Shown: positions 43,642-52,552 of the stretch, piece by piece
Position numbering within the stretch: position 1 is the stretch's first letter
Layout: each line of letters opens with the position of its first letter
Source: G963691885 sp963691885
GTDB taxonomy: Bacteria; Pseudomonadota; Alphaproteobacteria; UBA8366; Aestuariispiraceae
Length of the DNA stretch: 64,000 bases
NCBI GenBank assembly: GCA_963691885.1
Contig: OY829843.1
Span: forward strand, 2,108,001-2,172,000
Reading direction: 5' to 3'
Notes under the pieces: model-generated
What the model was told of the DNA's origin: nothing
The model's database searches: none
The model's input: only the letters and a program-made list of their open reading frames with translations
Translations under genes and position numbers: made by a program

Positions 43642-44361
43642 TTATGCAGCGGCGCGATAGTTTTCAACATCGAGGGTTCGGTTGCAGACGGCATCCCTGG
43701 CATCGGCATCGTGAAATATGCCAAGGATCGCCGCACCGCGGTTACGGGACTCTTCGATCAGGTCCAGAACAACTTGTCGGTTGTTCTTGTCCAGTGAAGC
43801 TGTCGGTTCGTCCAGCAGTAAGATTGGATAATCATAGGCAAAGCCGCGGGCAATATTGACCCGCTGTTGCTCGCCACCCGAAAACGTCGTTGGTGACAAT
43901 TCCCACAGGTTTTCAGGCAGGTTCAGCCGTGCAAGCAGGTCGCGGGCGCGTTGCCTGGCGGCATCTGCATCCCAACCCGCACGGCGCAGAGGCTCTGCGA
44001 CAACTTCTATTGTCGGTACCCGTGGGATGACCCGAAGAAACTGCGAGACATAGCCAATTGTGTGGCGCCTGATATCCATCACCAAGCGGGGTTCGGCGGT
44101 GGCAAGATCGACCCAGCCCCCGTTGTGATAGACCTTGATGCTACCATGGTCACAACCATAATTGCCGAAAATCATCCGCATCAAGGTGCTTTTGCCCGAG
44201 CCAGAAGATCCGAGAAGCGCCAAACAGTCACCCGCATCCAGGTCGAGGCTGACTGTATCCAGAACCGGAATCCGGCGGCCACCCTGGTTGTGGAGTTCAA
44301 AGCTCTTGTTAACGTTCGTCAGGCTAAGGCGCAGCGTCGCGGTCGTGTTAGATTTATCCAT
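43642..44361 (-). CDS. phnL: C-P lyase subunit PhnL (ABC-type ATPase)
   Basis: A 239-residue ABC ATPase, needed to make the ribose-phosphonate triphosphate intermediate with PhnG, H and I. Walker A LLGSSGSGKSTLMRM, signature FSGGEQQRVNIARG and Walker B ILLLDEPTASLD are intact; VSQFLRVIPRVPTIEVVAEP is characteristic of PhnL. It lies 11 nt after phnK. Confidence 0.94.
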   Translation of the reverse strand: MDKSNTTATLRLSLTNVNKSFELHNQGGRRIPVLDTVSLDLDAGDCLALLGSSGSGKSTLMRMIFGNYGCDHGSIKVYHNGGWVDLATAEPRLVMDIRRHTIGYVSQFLRVIPRVPTIEVVAEPLRRAGWDADAARQRARDLLARLNLPENLWELSPTTFSGGEQQRVNIARGFAYDYPILLLDEPTASLDKNNRQVVLDLIEESRNRGAAILGIFHDADARDAVCNRTLDVENYRAAA

Positions 44362-44372
44362 TTTGTCGGTCC

Positions 44373-45194
44373 CTAGGGCTGAAGAACAGAGGATACAAGC
44401 AGTTGGGTATAGGAATGGCGTGGATCGTCCAGAACGCGATCGGTCAGGCCGGTTTCAACCACTCTGCCTTGATGCATCACCATCATCCGGGTTGAGAGCA
44501 TCCGGGCAACAGCAAGGTCATGGGTGACAACGATTGCCGACAGCCCAAGGTTTTCGACAAGTTCGCGCAACAGGTCGAGCAATCGGGCCTGAACGGAGAC
44601 GTCCAGCCCACCGGTCGGCTCATCCATAAAGACCAGACGCGGGTTGCTCACCAGGTTTCGGGCGATTTGAAGGCGCTGCTGCATGCCGCCCGAGAATGTT
44701 GAAGGCCGGTCATCAATGCGGTCGACATCAATCTCTGTGCGGGCCAGCCAGTCACTCGCCGCGTCACGGATCTGTCCGTAATGACGGGCACCGACAGACA
44801 TCAGTCTTTCCCCGACATTGGCACCGGCCGAAACCTCCATGCGAAGACCATCGCGCGGATTCTGATGAACAAAGGCCCAGTCCGTCCGGCTGAGCAGGCG
44901 GCGTTCCGGTTCGCTCAGGTTATGAATATCCGCCTCTGATCCCGACTTGCGTCGATAGATGACAGAGCCGGTATCGGGTTCCAGCGTTCCTGCGCAGCAT
45001 TTCAGTAGGGTTGTTTTGCCAGACCCGCTTTCCCCGACGACGGCGATGACTTCACCAGGCCACAGATCGAAGGAAACTTCCTCGCATCCCCGTTGCATCC
45101 CATAGGACTTGGACAACCCCTGAACGGAAAACAGGGGCGCTGCCGCAATGCCTGCGGCAAGATCAAGTTGTTGATTTTCCTTTTGCAGGCTCAT
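44373..45194 (-). CDS. phnK: C-P lyase subunit PhnK (ABC-type ATPase)
   Basis: A 273-residue ABC ATPase that docks on the PhnGHIJ core. Walker A VVGESGSGKTTLLKC, signature FSGGMQQRLQIARN and Walker B VFMDEPTGGLD; WAFVHQNPRDGLRMEVSAG is a PhnK hallmark. The start overlaps the phnJ stop (ATGA). Confidence 0.95.
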   Translation of the reverse strand: MSLQKENQQLDLAAGIAAAPLFSVQGLSKSYGMQRGCEEVSFDLWPGEVIAVVGESGSGKTTLLKCCAGTLEPDTGSVIYRRKSGSEADIHNLSEPERRLLSRTDWAFVHQNPRDGLRMEVSAGANVGERLMSVGARHYGQIRDAASDWLARTEIDVDRIDDRPSTFSGGMQQRLQIARNLVSNPRLVFMDEPTGGLDVSVQARLLDLLRELVENLGLSAIVVTHDLAVARMLSTRMMVMHQGRVVETGLTDRVLDDPRHSYTQLLVSSVLQP

Positions 45195-46090
45195 GCGGCT
45201 TCTCCGTTCTGGGCGGCAACGCGTTCAGCACAGTGATCGCTGTCGGAGCACACATACATGCGGTCGCCCTTGTCGTTGAGAACGACCTCATCCAGGAATG
45301 TATCCGTAGCACCGCAAATGGCACAGGGCTCATCCCAGTGCTGGATCGAGAATGGATGATCGTCAAAATCCAGGCTGGCGACTTTTGTGTACGGGGGAAT
45401 TGCGTATATCCGCTTTTCCCGACCCGCGCCAAAAAGCTGCAATGCCGGCATCTCCCCCATTTTGGGATTGTCAAATTTCGGCGTTGGTGACGGCGACATG
45501 ACGTAGCGATCATTCACCATTACCGGATAGTCATAGCTGGTGGCGATCCGCCCGTGTTGGGCGACATCCTCATACAGTTTTACATGCATGACGCCGTAAT
45601 CGCTTAACGCATGCATCCGCCTTGTTTCCACTTCTCTGGGTTCCAGGTAACGCAGTGGTTCCGGCATCGGGACCTGATAGACCAGAACCTGATCTTCACG
45701 CAGGTCCTTTTCGGGGATGCGGTGGCGTGTCTGAATGACACTGGCTTCGTCTGTGCTATGGGTGGTCTCGACACGGGCGGTTTTCTGAAAGAACTTGCGT
45801 ATTGAGACGGCGTTTGTGGTCTCATCCGAGCCCTGGTCGATGACCTTCAAGCAGTCGTTCTGGGTCAGGATTGCGGCGGTTACCTGAATGCCGCCAGTGC
45901 CCCATCCGTAGGGCATGGGCATTTCCCGGCTGGCGAACGGCACTTGATAGCCCGGAATGGCGACCGCTTTCAGCAGCGCCCGCCGGATCATGCGTTTCGT
46001 GCTTTCGTCGAGATAGGCGAAGTTATAGCCGACATAAGCCTTGTCCAGCGCGTCCGGGACGTATGGTTCTGTGATCTGTGCATCGGTCAT
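45191..46090 (-). CDS. phnJ: C-P lyase PhnJ, radical SAM C-P bond-cleaving subunit
   Basis: The 299-residue catalytic subunit that breaks the carbon-phosphorus bond of 5-phosphoribosyl 1-methylphosphonate. PYGWGTGGIQVTAAIL is invariant in the family. The C-terminal Cys cluster for the [4Fe-4S] centre and thiyl radical is present: PCAICGATDTF and YVCSDSDHCAERV. The ATG is joined to the phnI stop as TAATG. Confidence 0.97.
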   Translation of the reverse strand: MTDAQITEPYVPDALDKAYVGYNFAYLDESTKRMIRRALLKAVAIPGYQVPFASREMPMPYGWGTGGIQVTAAILTQNDCLKVIDQGSDETTNAVSIRKFFQKTARVETTHSTDEASVIQTRHRIPEKDLREDQVLVYQVPMPEPLRYLEPREVETRRMHALSDYGVMHVKLYEDVAQHGRIATSYDYPVMVNDRYVMSPSPTPKFDNPKMGEMPALQLFGAGREKRIYAIPPYTKVASLDFDDHPFSIQHWDEPCAICGATDTFLDEVVLNDKGDRMYVCSDSDHCAERVAAQNGEAA

Positions 46091-47244
46091 TATTCTGCGG
46101 CCTCTGACGTATTGTGTTCGGTGGCTTCCCGGTTGGCGATCTCAGCGCGCATCCGCCGGACCATTTCCAGTTCGGCTTGAAAGTCAACATAGTGAGGCAG
46201 TTTCAGATGCTCGACGAAACCCGTGGCCTGGATATTGTCACTGTGAGAGAGGACAAACTCTTCATCCTGAGCGGGTGAATCCGCTTTCTCCCCCAAATCA
46301 GCGGCCCGCAACGCGCGGTCGACCTGGGCCATGGACATGACCTTTCGTTCACAATGACCAAAGGATATTCCATATCCCCGGGTAAACTGCGGTGGCACTT
46401 TGGACGAGCCGGCAAACGCGTTCACCATGTCGCATTCCGTGATTTCGATCTCGCCAATGTCGATTTCAAAACCCAGTTCCTCGGGCACGAAAGAGACATC
46501 AACGGTCCCAAGGCGGATCTCACCGGCAAAAGGATGGTTTCGACCGTATCCTCTTTGTGTGGAATAACCGAGGGCGAGAATAAAACCTTCATCCCCACGG
46601 GTCAGGTTTTGCAGACGCAAATCCCGATCTGCGGGAAAGGCCAATGGCTCTCGCGTCAAGTCTCCGACTGCTTCATCTGCTTCATCTGCTTCATCTTTGG
46701 TGTCCGCTGTCTCGTTGACGGCCAGAACCCCGTCGGGACTCTCGATCAATCCTTGATGTCCCAGAATTTCAAGGACACGTGGTGTTTTTTCATCCGGGGC
46801 GTCCATTTGAACAGGGGGGGCGGTATCTGTTTCGCCTTCCGCTGCCAGTGCGAAATCGAGCAGCCGGTGAGTATAGTCGAAAGTCGGGCCCAGAACCTGT
46901 CCGCCGGGCAGGTCTTTGAAGGTCGCAGAAATACGACGGTCAATCGCCATTTCCGAGCTGTTGATCGGTTGAGAATACCCAAACCGGGGAAGGGTCGTAC
47001 GATAGGCACGGATCAGAAAGATCGCTTCTATCAGATCCCCCCTGGACTGTTTGATGGCCAGTGCGGCGAGATCGCGGTCATAAAGGGACCCTTCGGTCAT
47101 GACCCTGTCTACGGCCAGCTTCAGTTGCTCCCGAATTTGGGCAGTGCTGAGCTCCGCTATATCTGTATCGCCCCGGCGGTCTTCGGCCAAAAGCTTATGG
47201 GCGTTCTCAATGGCGCGTTCACCACCTTTAACGGCAACATACAT
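46090..47244 (-). CDS. phnI: C-P lyase core subunit PhnI
   Basis: A 384-residue core subunit that with PhnG, H and L attaches the phosphonate to ATP and expels adenine. The start MYVAVKGGERAIENAHKLL and RGYGRNHPFAGEIRLG are family marks. ATG 47244 is preceded by TAAGGAC; a longer frame upstream runs antiparallel through phnH and is not used. An acidic insertion with three copies of DEA (TKDEADEADEAVGD) lies mid-protein, where other PhnI sequences are shorter. Confidence 0.95.
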   Translation of the reverse strand: MYVAVKGGERAIENAHKLLAEDRRGDTDIAELSTAQIREQLKLAVDRVMTEGSLYDRDLAALAIKQSRGDLIEAIFLIRAYRTTLPRFGYSQPINSSEMAIDRRISATFKDLPGGQVLGPTFDYTHRLLDFALAAEGETDTAPPVQMDAPDEKTPRVLEILGHQGLIESPDGVLAVNETADTKDEADEADEAVGDLTREPLAFPADRDLRLQNLTRGDEGFILALGYSTQRGYGRNHPFAGEIRLGTVDVSFVPEELGFEIDIGEIEITECDMVNAFAGSSKVPPQFTRGYGISFGHCERKVMSMAQVDRALRAADLGEKADSPAQDEEFVLSHSDNIQATGFVEHLKLPHYVDFQAELEMVRRMRAEIANREATEHNTSEAAE

Positions 47245-47248
47245 GTCC

Positions 47249-47860
47249 TTAACCCTCTCTCTCTTGGCGGTGGATATGGCTCGACCGGGGTATGGCGAGC
47301 ACTTTTTCCTCGCCTGCCAGGATTGTGTCGTATCCAAGCGGGAAAAGAAGCGCGTTGCGTGACAAGGCAGAAAGAACATCGTGCTGCCGGTCAAACCCTG
47401 GCAGGGATTGGCTATCCTTGATACCCGGGCCAGTCAGCGTTGCCGCTGTTTCGTCTTCCGCCAGCTCTGGAACCATGATGATTGCCGTAGCGGATCTGTC
47501 CGGATATTCCGGGGTGCCTATCGGCAGTCTTGGCAGGATCCCTTCTGCCTCATCAGCGCGCATTATCGCGAATGTCGCGTCTTCAGGCGTATCAACAATC
47601 GGGCAGTTGCAATGGAAACGCAGGTTCTGAATGGCGGCCTCTCTGCGCGCGAGCGGGGACAAGAAGAGCGTCGTATCGGCATCTATCAGGACAAGCGCGA
47701 CTGAAAAGGCAACCGGGTTAAGGCCGTCCGGTGTTTCCAGCGGCGTTGAAAGGTCATAGGTCTGACCGGGATGGGCCATAGCGTTCAGAACGGTGCGGAA
47801 AATATCAGCGCCACCCAGAACAGGGTCATCCAGTGTGCGGCAAAGATCCATCTGGCTCAT
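47249..47860 (-). CDS. phnH: C-P lyase core subunit PhnH
   Basis: A 203-residue core subunit. FRTVLNAMAHPGQ near the N-terminus and DADTTLFLSP in the middle match PhnH. It has a degenerate PLP-transferase fold with no cofactor site and plays a structural role in the PhnGHIJ complex. Its start overlaps phnG by 4 nt and its end is 4 nt from phnI. Confidence 0.93.
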   Translation of the reverse strand: MSQMDLCRTLDDPVLGGADIFRTVLNAMAHPGQTYDLSTPLETPDGLNPVAFSVALVLIDADTTLFLSPLARREAAIQNLRFHCNCPIVDTPEDATFAIMRADEAEGILPRLPIGTPEYPDRSATAIIMVPELAEDETAATLTGPGIKDSQSLPGFDRQHDVLSALSRNALLFPLGYDTILAGEEKVLAIPRSSHIHRQEREG

Positions 47861-48351
47861 CCGTTCTCTCCCCGCACCATGGTGAAAAAGTCGACTTTTG
47901 TCGCGGCGACCTTGCGGGCGCGCTCTTGTGCAGCCTCATCTCGCTCGCGACGCAGCGGGTCAATCACTTCCGCCTCGATACGGGGACGTTCCTCACCGAG
48001 TTGAAGCATCGCGTCCAGCACGGCCCGTGCCTCTGCCGCCTTGCGATCCCTGTCCGCGCAATACGCGTGACCAACGGGGGACGCCCCGCCTTTGTTGCGC
48101 AGACGAACGACGCAACGGGTAACCGTCATCTCCCCCATATTGAAGGGGGAGCCCGTACCACCCGCCCGTCCGCGCACCATCACCAGCCCGGTTTCGGCCG
48201 GACGCACGATGTCATAGTCCGGTATGTCGGAAAGTCCGTCATATAGTTGCATCAGCCGGGCGCTGTCCGCCTTGGCCAAAACACTTATCCAGGCCTGGCG
48301 TGCAGCGGTTTCCGTTGCCGGTGTTTTCTGATCTCTGGTCATCGTCGGCAT
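47857..48351 (-). CDS. phnG: C-P lyase core subunit PhnG
   Basis: A 164-residue subunit. RQAWISVLAKADSARLMQL, PETGLVMVRGRAGGTGSPF-like spacing (PAETGLVMVRGRAGG) and NMGEMTVTRCVVRL identify PhnG. ATG 48351 is chosen since AAGGTGG precedes it by 5 nt; an ATG nine bases later (48342) is possible and the frame runs further upstream without a ribosome site. First gene of the operon. Confidence 0.94.
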   Translation of the reverse strand: MPTMTRDQKTPATETAARQAWISVLAKADSARLMQLYDGLSDIPDYDIVRPAETGLVMVRGRAGGTGSPFNMGEMTVTRCVVRLRNKGGASPVGHAYCADRDRKAAEARAVLDAMLQLGEERPRIEAEVIDPLRRERDEAAQERARKVAATKVDFFTMVRGENG

Positions 48352-48421
48352 CTGTGCCACCTTGCGAGTTAAGACGCTTTTTGTCGTCAAAGCTGAAAAA
48401 CTGGATGACTTAGAAATTTGT

Positions 48422-48441
48422 ATAGACATCCAGATATCTAT
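48422..48441. promoter_or_regulatory. Candidate PhnF operator
   Basis: A 20-bp dyad, ATAGACATC CA GATATCTAT, with 8 of 9 arm positions symmetric, in the gap between divergent phnG and phnF. The left side, GTATAGAC (48420-48427), fits the GT-N-TA-N-AC pattern bound by HutC-subfamily GntR regulators, to which PhnF belongs. It is 71 nt from phnG and 109 nt from phnF. Confidence 0.65.
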
Positions 48442-48549
48442 GCGAGTACACTATCGCGCATGTTGGCAAACGTAAAGCACATTGCGGTTAAGATTTGATG
48501 ACAGCTCAACGGGTGAGAAAGAAAACCATGACCCTGCGGATCGCGATTT

Positions 48550-49287
48550 ATGGAAACTGAACCATTCAATGGCAAGGGCGTCGCCATCTGGCGCCAGATT
48601 GAAGAAGCGCTTTTGCAGGATATCTCCAACGGCCTCTACAACCCTGGTGACAAGTTGCCGACGGAGGCGCAGATGGCGGCCCGGTTCTCCGTCAACCGTC
48701 ATACGGTCCGTCGCGCCCTCGGATCGCTGGTAGCGAGCGGGCAGGTGCGTGTCGAACAGGGCCGCGGGGCCTTTGTTGAAGAGGAAACGATCGATTACCC
48801 GGTGGGACCGCGCACCCGGTTCACTCAGAACATTCACGCGGCGCATCGCATGCCTGCGCGCCGCTTGTTGAGGGTTGAGCGGGTTCGCGCCGATCGCGAT
48901 GCAGCGGACGCGTTGAACCTGTCCGTTGGCGATGAGGTGATCCTTGTTCAGTCCGTGAATGAGGTTGACGGACGCCCGATCTGTTATGCGGTGACCATAT
49001 TGCCAGGGTGGCGGTTCGGCGATGCAATTCCCCACATATATGAGACGTCGTCACTGACCAAGGTTTTGGCCCGGTTCGGTGTTTCCGACTATACGAGGGC
49101 CACAACCAAGGTGACGGCGCAGATTCCCAGTGCGGAGGTGGCCCGGCATCTGAACCTGCCGAGTGCCCGTCCAATTCTTCAGACCGAAGGCGTCGATGTG
49201 GATGTGAACCAAAAACCGGTGACCTATAATATCTCGCAGTTTGCCGGGGATCGGGTGCAACTCGTTATTGATGCTACTCAGATCTAG
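48550..49287 (+). CDS. phnF: PhnF, GntR/HutC-family regulator of phosphonate genes
   Basis: A 245-residue regulator: N-terminal winged helix (QIEEALLQDISNGLYNPGDK, LPTEAQMAARFSVNRHTVRR) and C-terminal UTRA ligand domain (HAAHRMPARRLLRVERVRAD onwards). It is divergent from phnG and probably represses the operon through the dyad at 48422-48441. A poly-A stretch after the stop is not a terminator. Confidence 0.92.
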   Translation: METEPFNGKGVAIWRQIEEALLQDISNGLYNPGDKLPTEAQMAARFSVNRHTVRRALGSLVASGQVRVEQGRGAFVEEETIDYPVGPRTRFTQNIHAAHRMPARRLLRVERVRADRDAADALNLSVGDEVILVQSVNEVDGRPICYAVTILPGWRFGDAIPHIYETSSLTKVLARFGVSDYTRATTKVTAQIPSAEVARHLNLPSARPILQTEGVDVDVNQKPVTYNISQFAGDRVQLVIDATQI

Positions 49288-49470
49288 ATTGTTTCTGTTG
49301 CGGCGTGAAACGCAAAAAAATCGATAATTCTTTGCCTCGCAGGCACAGGTGTATTCTAGCTGTTCGACCCCCTGTTTGCTTTACATGAGGGCGCCACCTT
49401 TCTATATCGCCGGTGATTTCATGACCCATTACTGATTTGGCCCGGATTTCGGGCGGAAAAGTCCTTGCCT

Positions 49471-50283
49471 ATGTTCTCTGAAACTGAGTTGCTGACACTG
49501 ACCATTCCACTGCTTTTGGGAACCGGCGCTGTTGCGGGCATTCTGGCCGGCATGCTGGGTGTCGGTGGCGGAATTGTTATTGTGCCGGTGCTGTTCTGGC
49601 TCGCCCCGTTGTTGCATGTTGATCCGGTTTTGGCGATGCATTGTGCAGTGGCGACGTCGCTGGCCAGTATTGTTCTTACCTCAATTTCTTCGGCACGGGC
49701 GCATTACCGCAAGGGGGTTGTTGATACCGCACTGCTTCGCTCCTGGCTGCCTAGTATGATCATCGGGTCCGCGCTGGGTGGGTTTGCTGCCCGATTCCTG
49801 AATGGTGAGACATTGGGCCTGATCTTCGGTGTGGTGGCCATCGTGGTGTCCATCATTATGGTTCGGGCCAACCCCTGGACATTGATGAATGACCGACCCA
49901 TAGGTCGGATCAAGAATGCAATCGTTTCCTTCGGCATTGGGGGGTTCTCTGCCTTGATGGGCATCGGTGGCGGGACCTTGTCTGTCCCAATACTCTCCCT
50001 GTTCAGCTTTCCCATACACAATGCAGTGGGAACGGCATCATCTTTCGGGATCGCAATTGCGGCCTCGGCGGTCGGGTTTTACGTGTGGTCCGGCTGGATG
50101 CTGGACGGTTTGCCGCCGGGTTCGGTAGGCTATGTGAATATCCCTGCGGCCCTCCTGATCTCGATTGTATCGATCTTCACCGCGCCACTGGGGGCTAAAT
50201 TGGCCCATTCCATGCCAAAACTCGCGTTGCGGCGGGTCTTTGCGCTGTTTCTTGTGGTGACCGGGGTCCGGATGATCCTCTGA
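49471..50283 (+). CDS. TauE/SafE (TSUP) family permease
   Basis: A 270-residue membrane protein with about eight helices and the two TSUP repeats: GTGAVAGILAGMLGVGGGIV near the start and GIGGFSALMGIGGGTLSVPI in the second half. Family members export sulfite, sulfonates or take up small organic acids. Given the desulfinase-like gene at the other end of the window, sulfite is possible, but the genes are 45 kb apart. ATG 49471 is used; a TTG six bases earlier has better spacing to GGCGG and may be real. Confidence 0.88.
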   Translation: MFSETELLTLTIPLLLGTGAVAGILAGMLGVGGGIVIVPVLFWLAPLLHVDPVLAMHCAVATSLASIVLTSISSARAHYRKGVVDTALLRSWLPSMIIGSALGGFAARFLNGETLGLIFGVVAIVVSIIMVRANPWTLMNDRPIGRIKNAIVSFGIGGFSALMGIGGGTLSVPILSLFSFPIHNAVGTASSFGIAIAASAVGFYVWSGWMLDGLPPGSVGYVNIPAALLISIVSIFTAPLGAKLAHSMPKLALRRVFALFLVVTGVRMIL

Positions 50284-50841
50284 ATTCGATCTCAAATCCC
50301 TTGGGAACGGCTGAGTCTCCCTAAATCCTCTATGGTTCCCATTACTTGCAAAGTTTGACATAGTGGCTAACGTTCTTTCGAAAAACAGTTTTGGAAGTTC
50401 GGTAAAATGCGCGATTTGGGGGGACACTTATTGCGTAAAGGCCTCTTGGTATTGTTTTCGATACCCGTCTGACCACCGGGATCGACCTGTTAGCGTTTAG
50501 TTTGAAATCGGTTGTGTCGTTTGGTGCGGATTGGTCGGGCCAGAGGCTGAAGAACCGGGAGGCGTGCAGCATCTTGTCAGATGTTGGACGCTGTTGGTGC
50601 TGGTTGCCTTTGTTAGGGCAGCCTCATGACCATTCCAGGTTCGGTGGCGCGGCGCGGTTGGTCTGGCTGCGAAATGGTCTGAGAGCCTGAGACAATAGTC
50701 CCCTTGAGATTGCCGCAGGGCAAGAAGCGTATGGTGTGATGTGACGATTTTTGATCGCGTCCACCCCGCTGATGAATTTAGAGCGCAGGGCCGTATCCCG
50801 GATAGGAGGGTTGCGGCGGTGAAAGGTTCGGAAGGGCCGGT
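50284..50841. other. Long intergenic region with hairpin potential
   Basis: About 560 bases with no convincing gene. Short frames present here lack ribosome sites and recognisable sequence. The middle part has several hairpins: CATCT-TGTC-AGATG (50570-50583) and the larger stem at 50618-50670. A lone TTGACA (50355-50360) has no matching -10. The promoter of the unknown two-gene operon must lie here, and a long leader or a small RNA is possible. Confidence 0.5.
50618..50670 (+). other. Bulged stem-loop, possible structured RNA
   Basis: GCAGCC (50618-50623) pairs with GGCTGC (50665-50670), and GACCA (50628-50632) pairs with TGGTC (50659-50663), giving 11 pairs around an asymmetric 4/1 internal loop and a GC-rich 26-nt end. 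No T-run follows, so it is not a terminator. No known RNA family was recognised. Confidence 0.35.
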
Positions 50842-52551
50842 ATGAACGTCGTTGCGATCAATAAAGGCGAAGTGGACAAGGGGCAGCTGAGGCCGCCCTC
50901 GCAAGTCATGCGCCTTGCTCGTCTCGGCGCGTTTCAGGCTGATCGACTGAGTTTCGTCCGGGTTCTGTTGCGGCGAATGCACCGCGATGGCTGGTCAATG
51001 CGCCGGAACTACTTTGACCTGGATGAAAAGGGGCGCGGCATTGTTGTTTACGGTGTGGAAGCACCAGCAGCGGATATCGCCCTCGTCTGTATTGGACATG
51101 AGGACGGCAAAACACCGGCGGAGATCAATTACAGTTTCGTATTGTATGACGGTATACCGGATGAGGAGGAACTGGATCGCCTGCGTAAAAATGTAGAATT
51201 GCTGGACAAGGGGCGCTTCAGCGCGCGTGATTTTGTGCTTTGTCGGGCTGAACGAAATGAGCCCCTCTTTGTGAAGACAGTGCAGAACCTGGCCGCGGGC
51301 AAGCAACCGAATTTGGAGACGCTCGCCACCTCTGGCCATCTGCTGACGACGACGGCTTTCTTCAGCAACGGTAAGCTGGGTCTAGCGGATTTTGAGCGGA
51401 TGGTCCGAATTCCTGGATTGTCGGGACCATTCGTATCGGAGATGTTGACGCTTTTTTTAATTCGGGAGTTTTCGGTTGATCTGGTTGAGCACTTAGCGCG
51501 CCAAAGAAAACCCAACCAGGCGGCACGTCTGACAGGTGATTTGCGAAACGCGATAGGTGTCGGAAACTCAGCTGATCTGGGGCTGGCGCCATATTTGATT
51601 AACCATCCCGTCATTCTGGACCGTTGGGTTGTTGCCCGTGAAACCGCAATCGCAAGGGTAACGGGGCTGAATACAGCGGCCAGCGATGAAGTCACGCGAT
51701 TTAAGACGGTTCTCAACCGGGCCTGTGTTGCGGTGGAAACCTGGCAGACGCTAAGCCCGGTGCAGTCAGACCGGATCGCCGGATTGCGGGAGGGCCTCGA
51801 ACAGCTAAAAGAACAGGTCGACAGTTTCGGGCCGCACTGGTGGGGATCCCCCAACCCCTGGGCGCGGCTTGTGGATTGGGTCGAGCGGTATTGCAGTCTC
51901 GAAACCCAGGAGTTGGTCAACAGTCTGATCCTGGAACCGTATCCGGAACTGGTGGATACGCTGGCCCCCATGATGCGCGCTGGTGAGGAGCCAAAACTGG
52001 ACCCTGCGATGAAGGTCGCGAGGTTGCTCAAAATAATTGAGCGCCATTATGCCTGGGCACTGGCAATCGACTTTACCGATCCGAGAACGCATCACTTCGT
52101 TTGGGACTTTGTTCCGGATCGTCATGATGCCGTTTTGAAAATCCGGAACGAGAGTGATCCGTCCTTGCGTGAAGCCCGGTTGGGTATGGCAAGGGAAGTC
52201 GTCCATCTTCACACCGCTCTTATCGATGATGATGGCATAGACCCGCAAACAGTGCGTGTGTCGGCTTTTCTGCGACGCCGGCCCGATATGCGGGCGGCGG
52301 TACGGCGGGTGCAGACCATCGCAAAATTCCCGTATGGTGAAATCCGCGACAATATCCTCCATGCGGATTGCGATGTCTCCGATATCGTGCGCTGCAAACT
52401 GGCGTTTTTTGGCGCTACACGGTTTGACCCGGGTGACGGCAAACGGATGTCGGCCCTGTTCTTTCAGGGGGCGCCGAGTGCGAGTGAACTGACCCTGGAT
52501 GTTGACGACTGGGCGTTCCCGGAATGGTCCGGTCAAACAGGATCGGCCTAG
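50842..52551 (+). CDS. Conserved protein of unknown function, 569 residues
   Basis: A soluble, mixed-charge protein without signal peptide, membrane helix or motif that I recognise. Features seen: an N-terminal segment SFVRVLLRRMHRDGWSMRRN followed by a strand-rich part (IALVCIGHEDG), a helical middle (YLINHPVILDRWVVARETAI), and FGPHWWGSPNPWARLVDWVE. I recall similar long hypothetical proteins in other proteobacteria but no function. ATG 50842 follows GGAAGGG. It ends 1 nt before the next gene, so the two are translationally coupled and probably act together. Confidence 0.8.
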   Translation: MNVVAINKGEVDKGQLRPPSQVMRLARLGAFQADRLSFVRVLLRRMHRDGWSMRRNYFDLDEKGRGIVVYGVEAPAADIALVCIGHEDGKTPAEINYSFVLYDGIPDEEELDRLRKNVELLDKGRFSARDFVLCRAERNEPLFVKTVQNLAAGKQPNLETLATSGHLLTTTAFFSNGKLGLADFERMVRIPGLSGPFVSEMLTLFLIREFSVDLVEHLARQRKPNQAARLTGDLRNAIGVGNSADLGLAPYLINHPVILDRWVVARETAIARVTGLNTAASDEVTRFKTVLNRACVAVETWQTLSPVQSDRIAGLREGLEQLKEQVDSFGPHWWGSPNPWARLVDWVERYCSLETQELVNSLILEPYPELVDTLAPMMRAGEEPKLDPAMKVARLLKIIERHYAWALAIDFTDPRTHHFVWDFVPDRHDAVLKIRNESDPSLREARLGMAREVVHLHTALIDDDGIDPQTVRVSAFLRRRPDMRAAVRRVQTIAKFPYGEIRDNILHADCDVSDIVRCKLAFFGATRFDPGDGKRMSALFFQGAPSASELTLDVDDWAFPEWSGQTGSA

Positions 52552-52552
52552 G

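Noticed and set aside
46354..47421. A 355-codon open frame on the plus strand
   Set aside because: Antisense to phnI; composition is that of a shadow frame.
49301..49322. Hairpin followed by a run of A after phnF
   Set aside because: The run is A on the phnF strand; read on the other strand the T-run precedes the stem, so it is not a terminator in either direction.
50355..50360. TTGACA as a -35 box
   Set aside because: No -10-like hexamer occurs 16-18 nt downstream on the plus strand.
50497..50982. A 161-codon minus frame and a 62-codon plus frame (50502-50690) in the long gap
   Set aside because: Neither has a ribosome site or recognisable sequence; the first also overlaps the start of the 569-residue gene.
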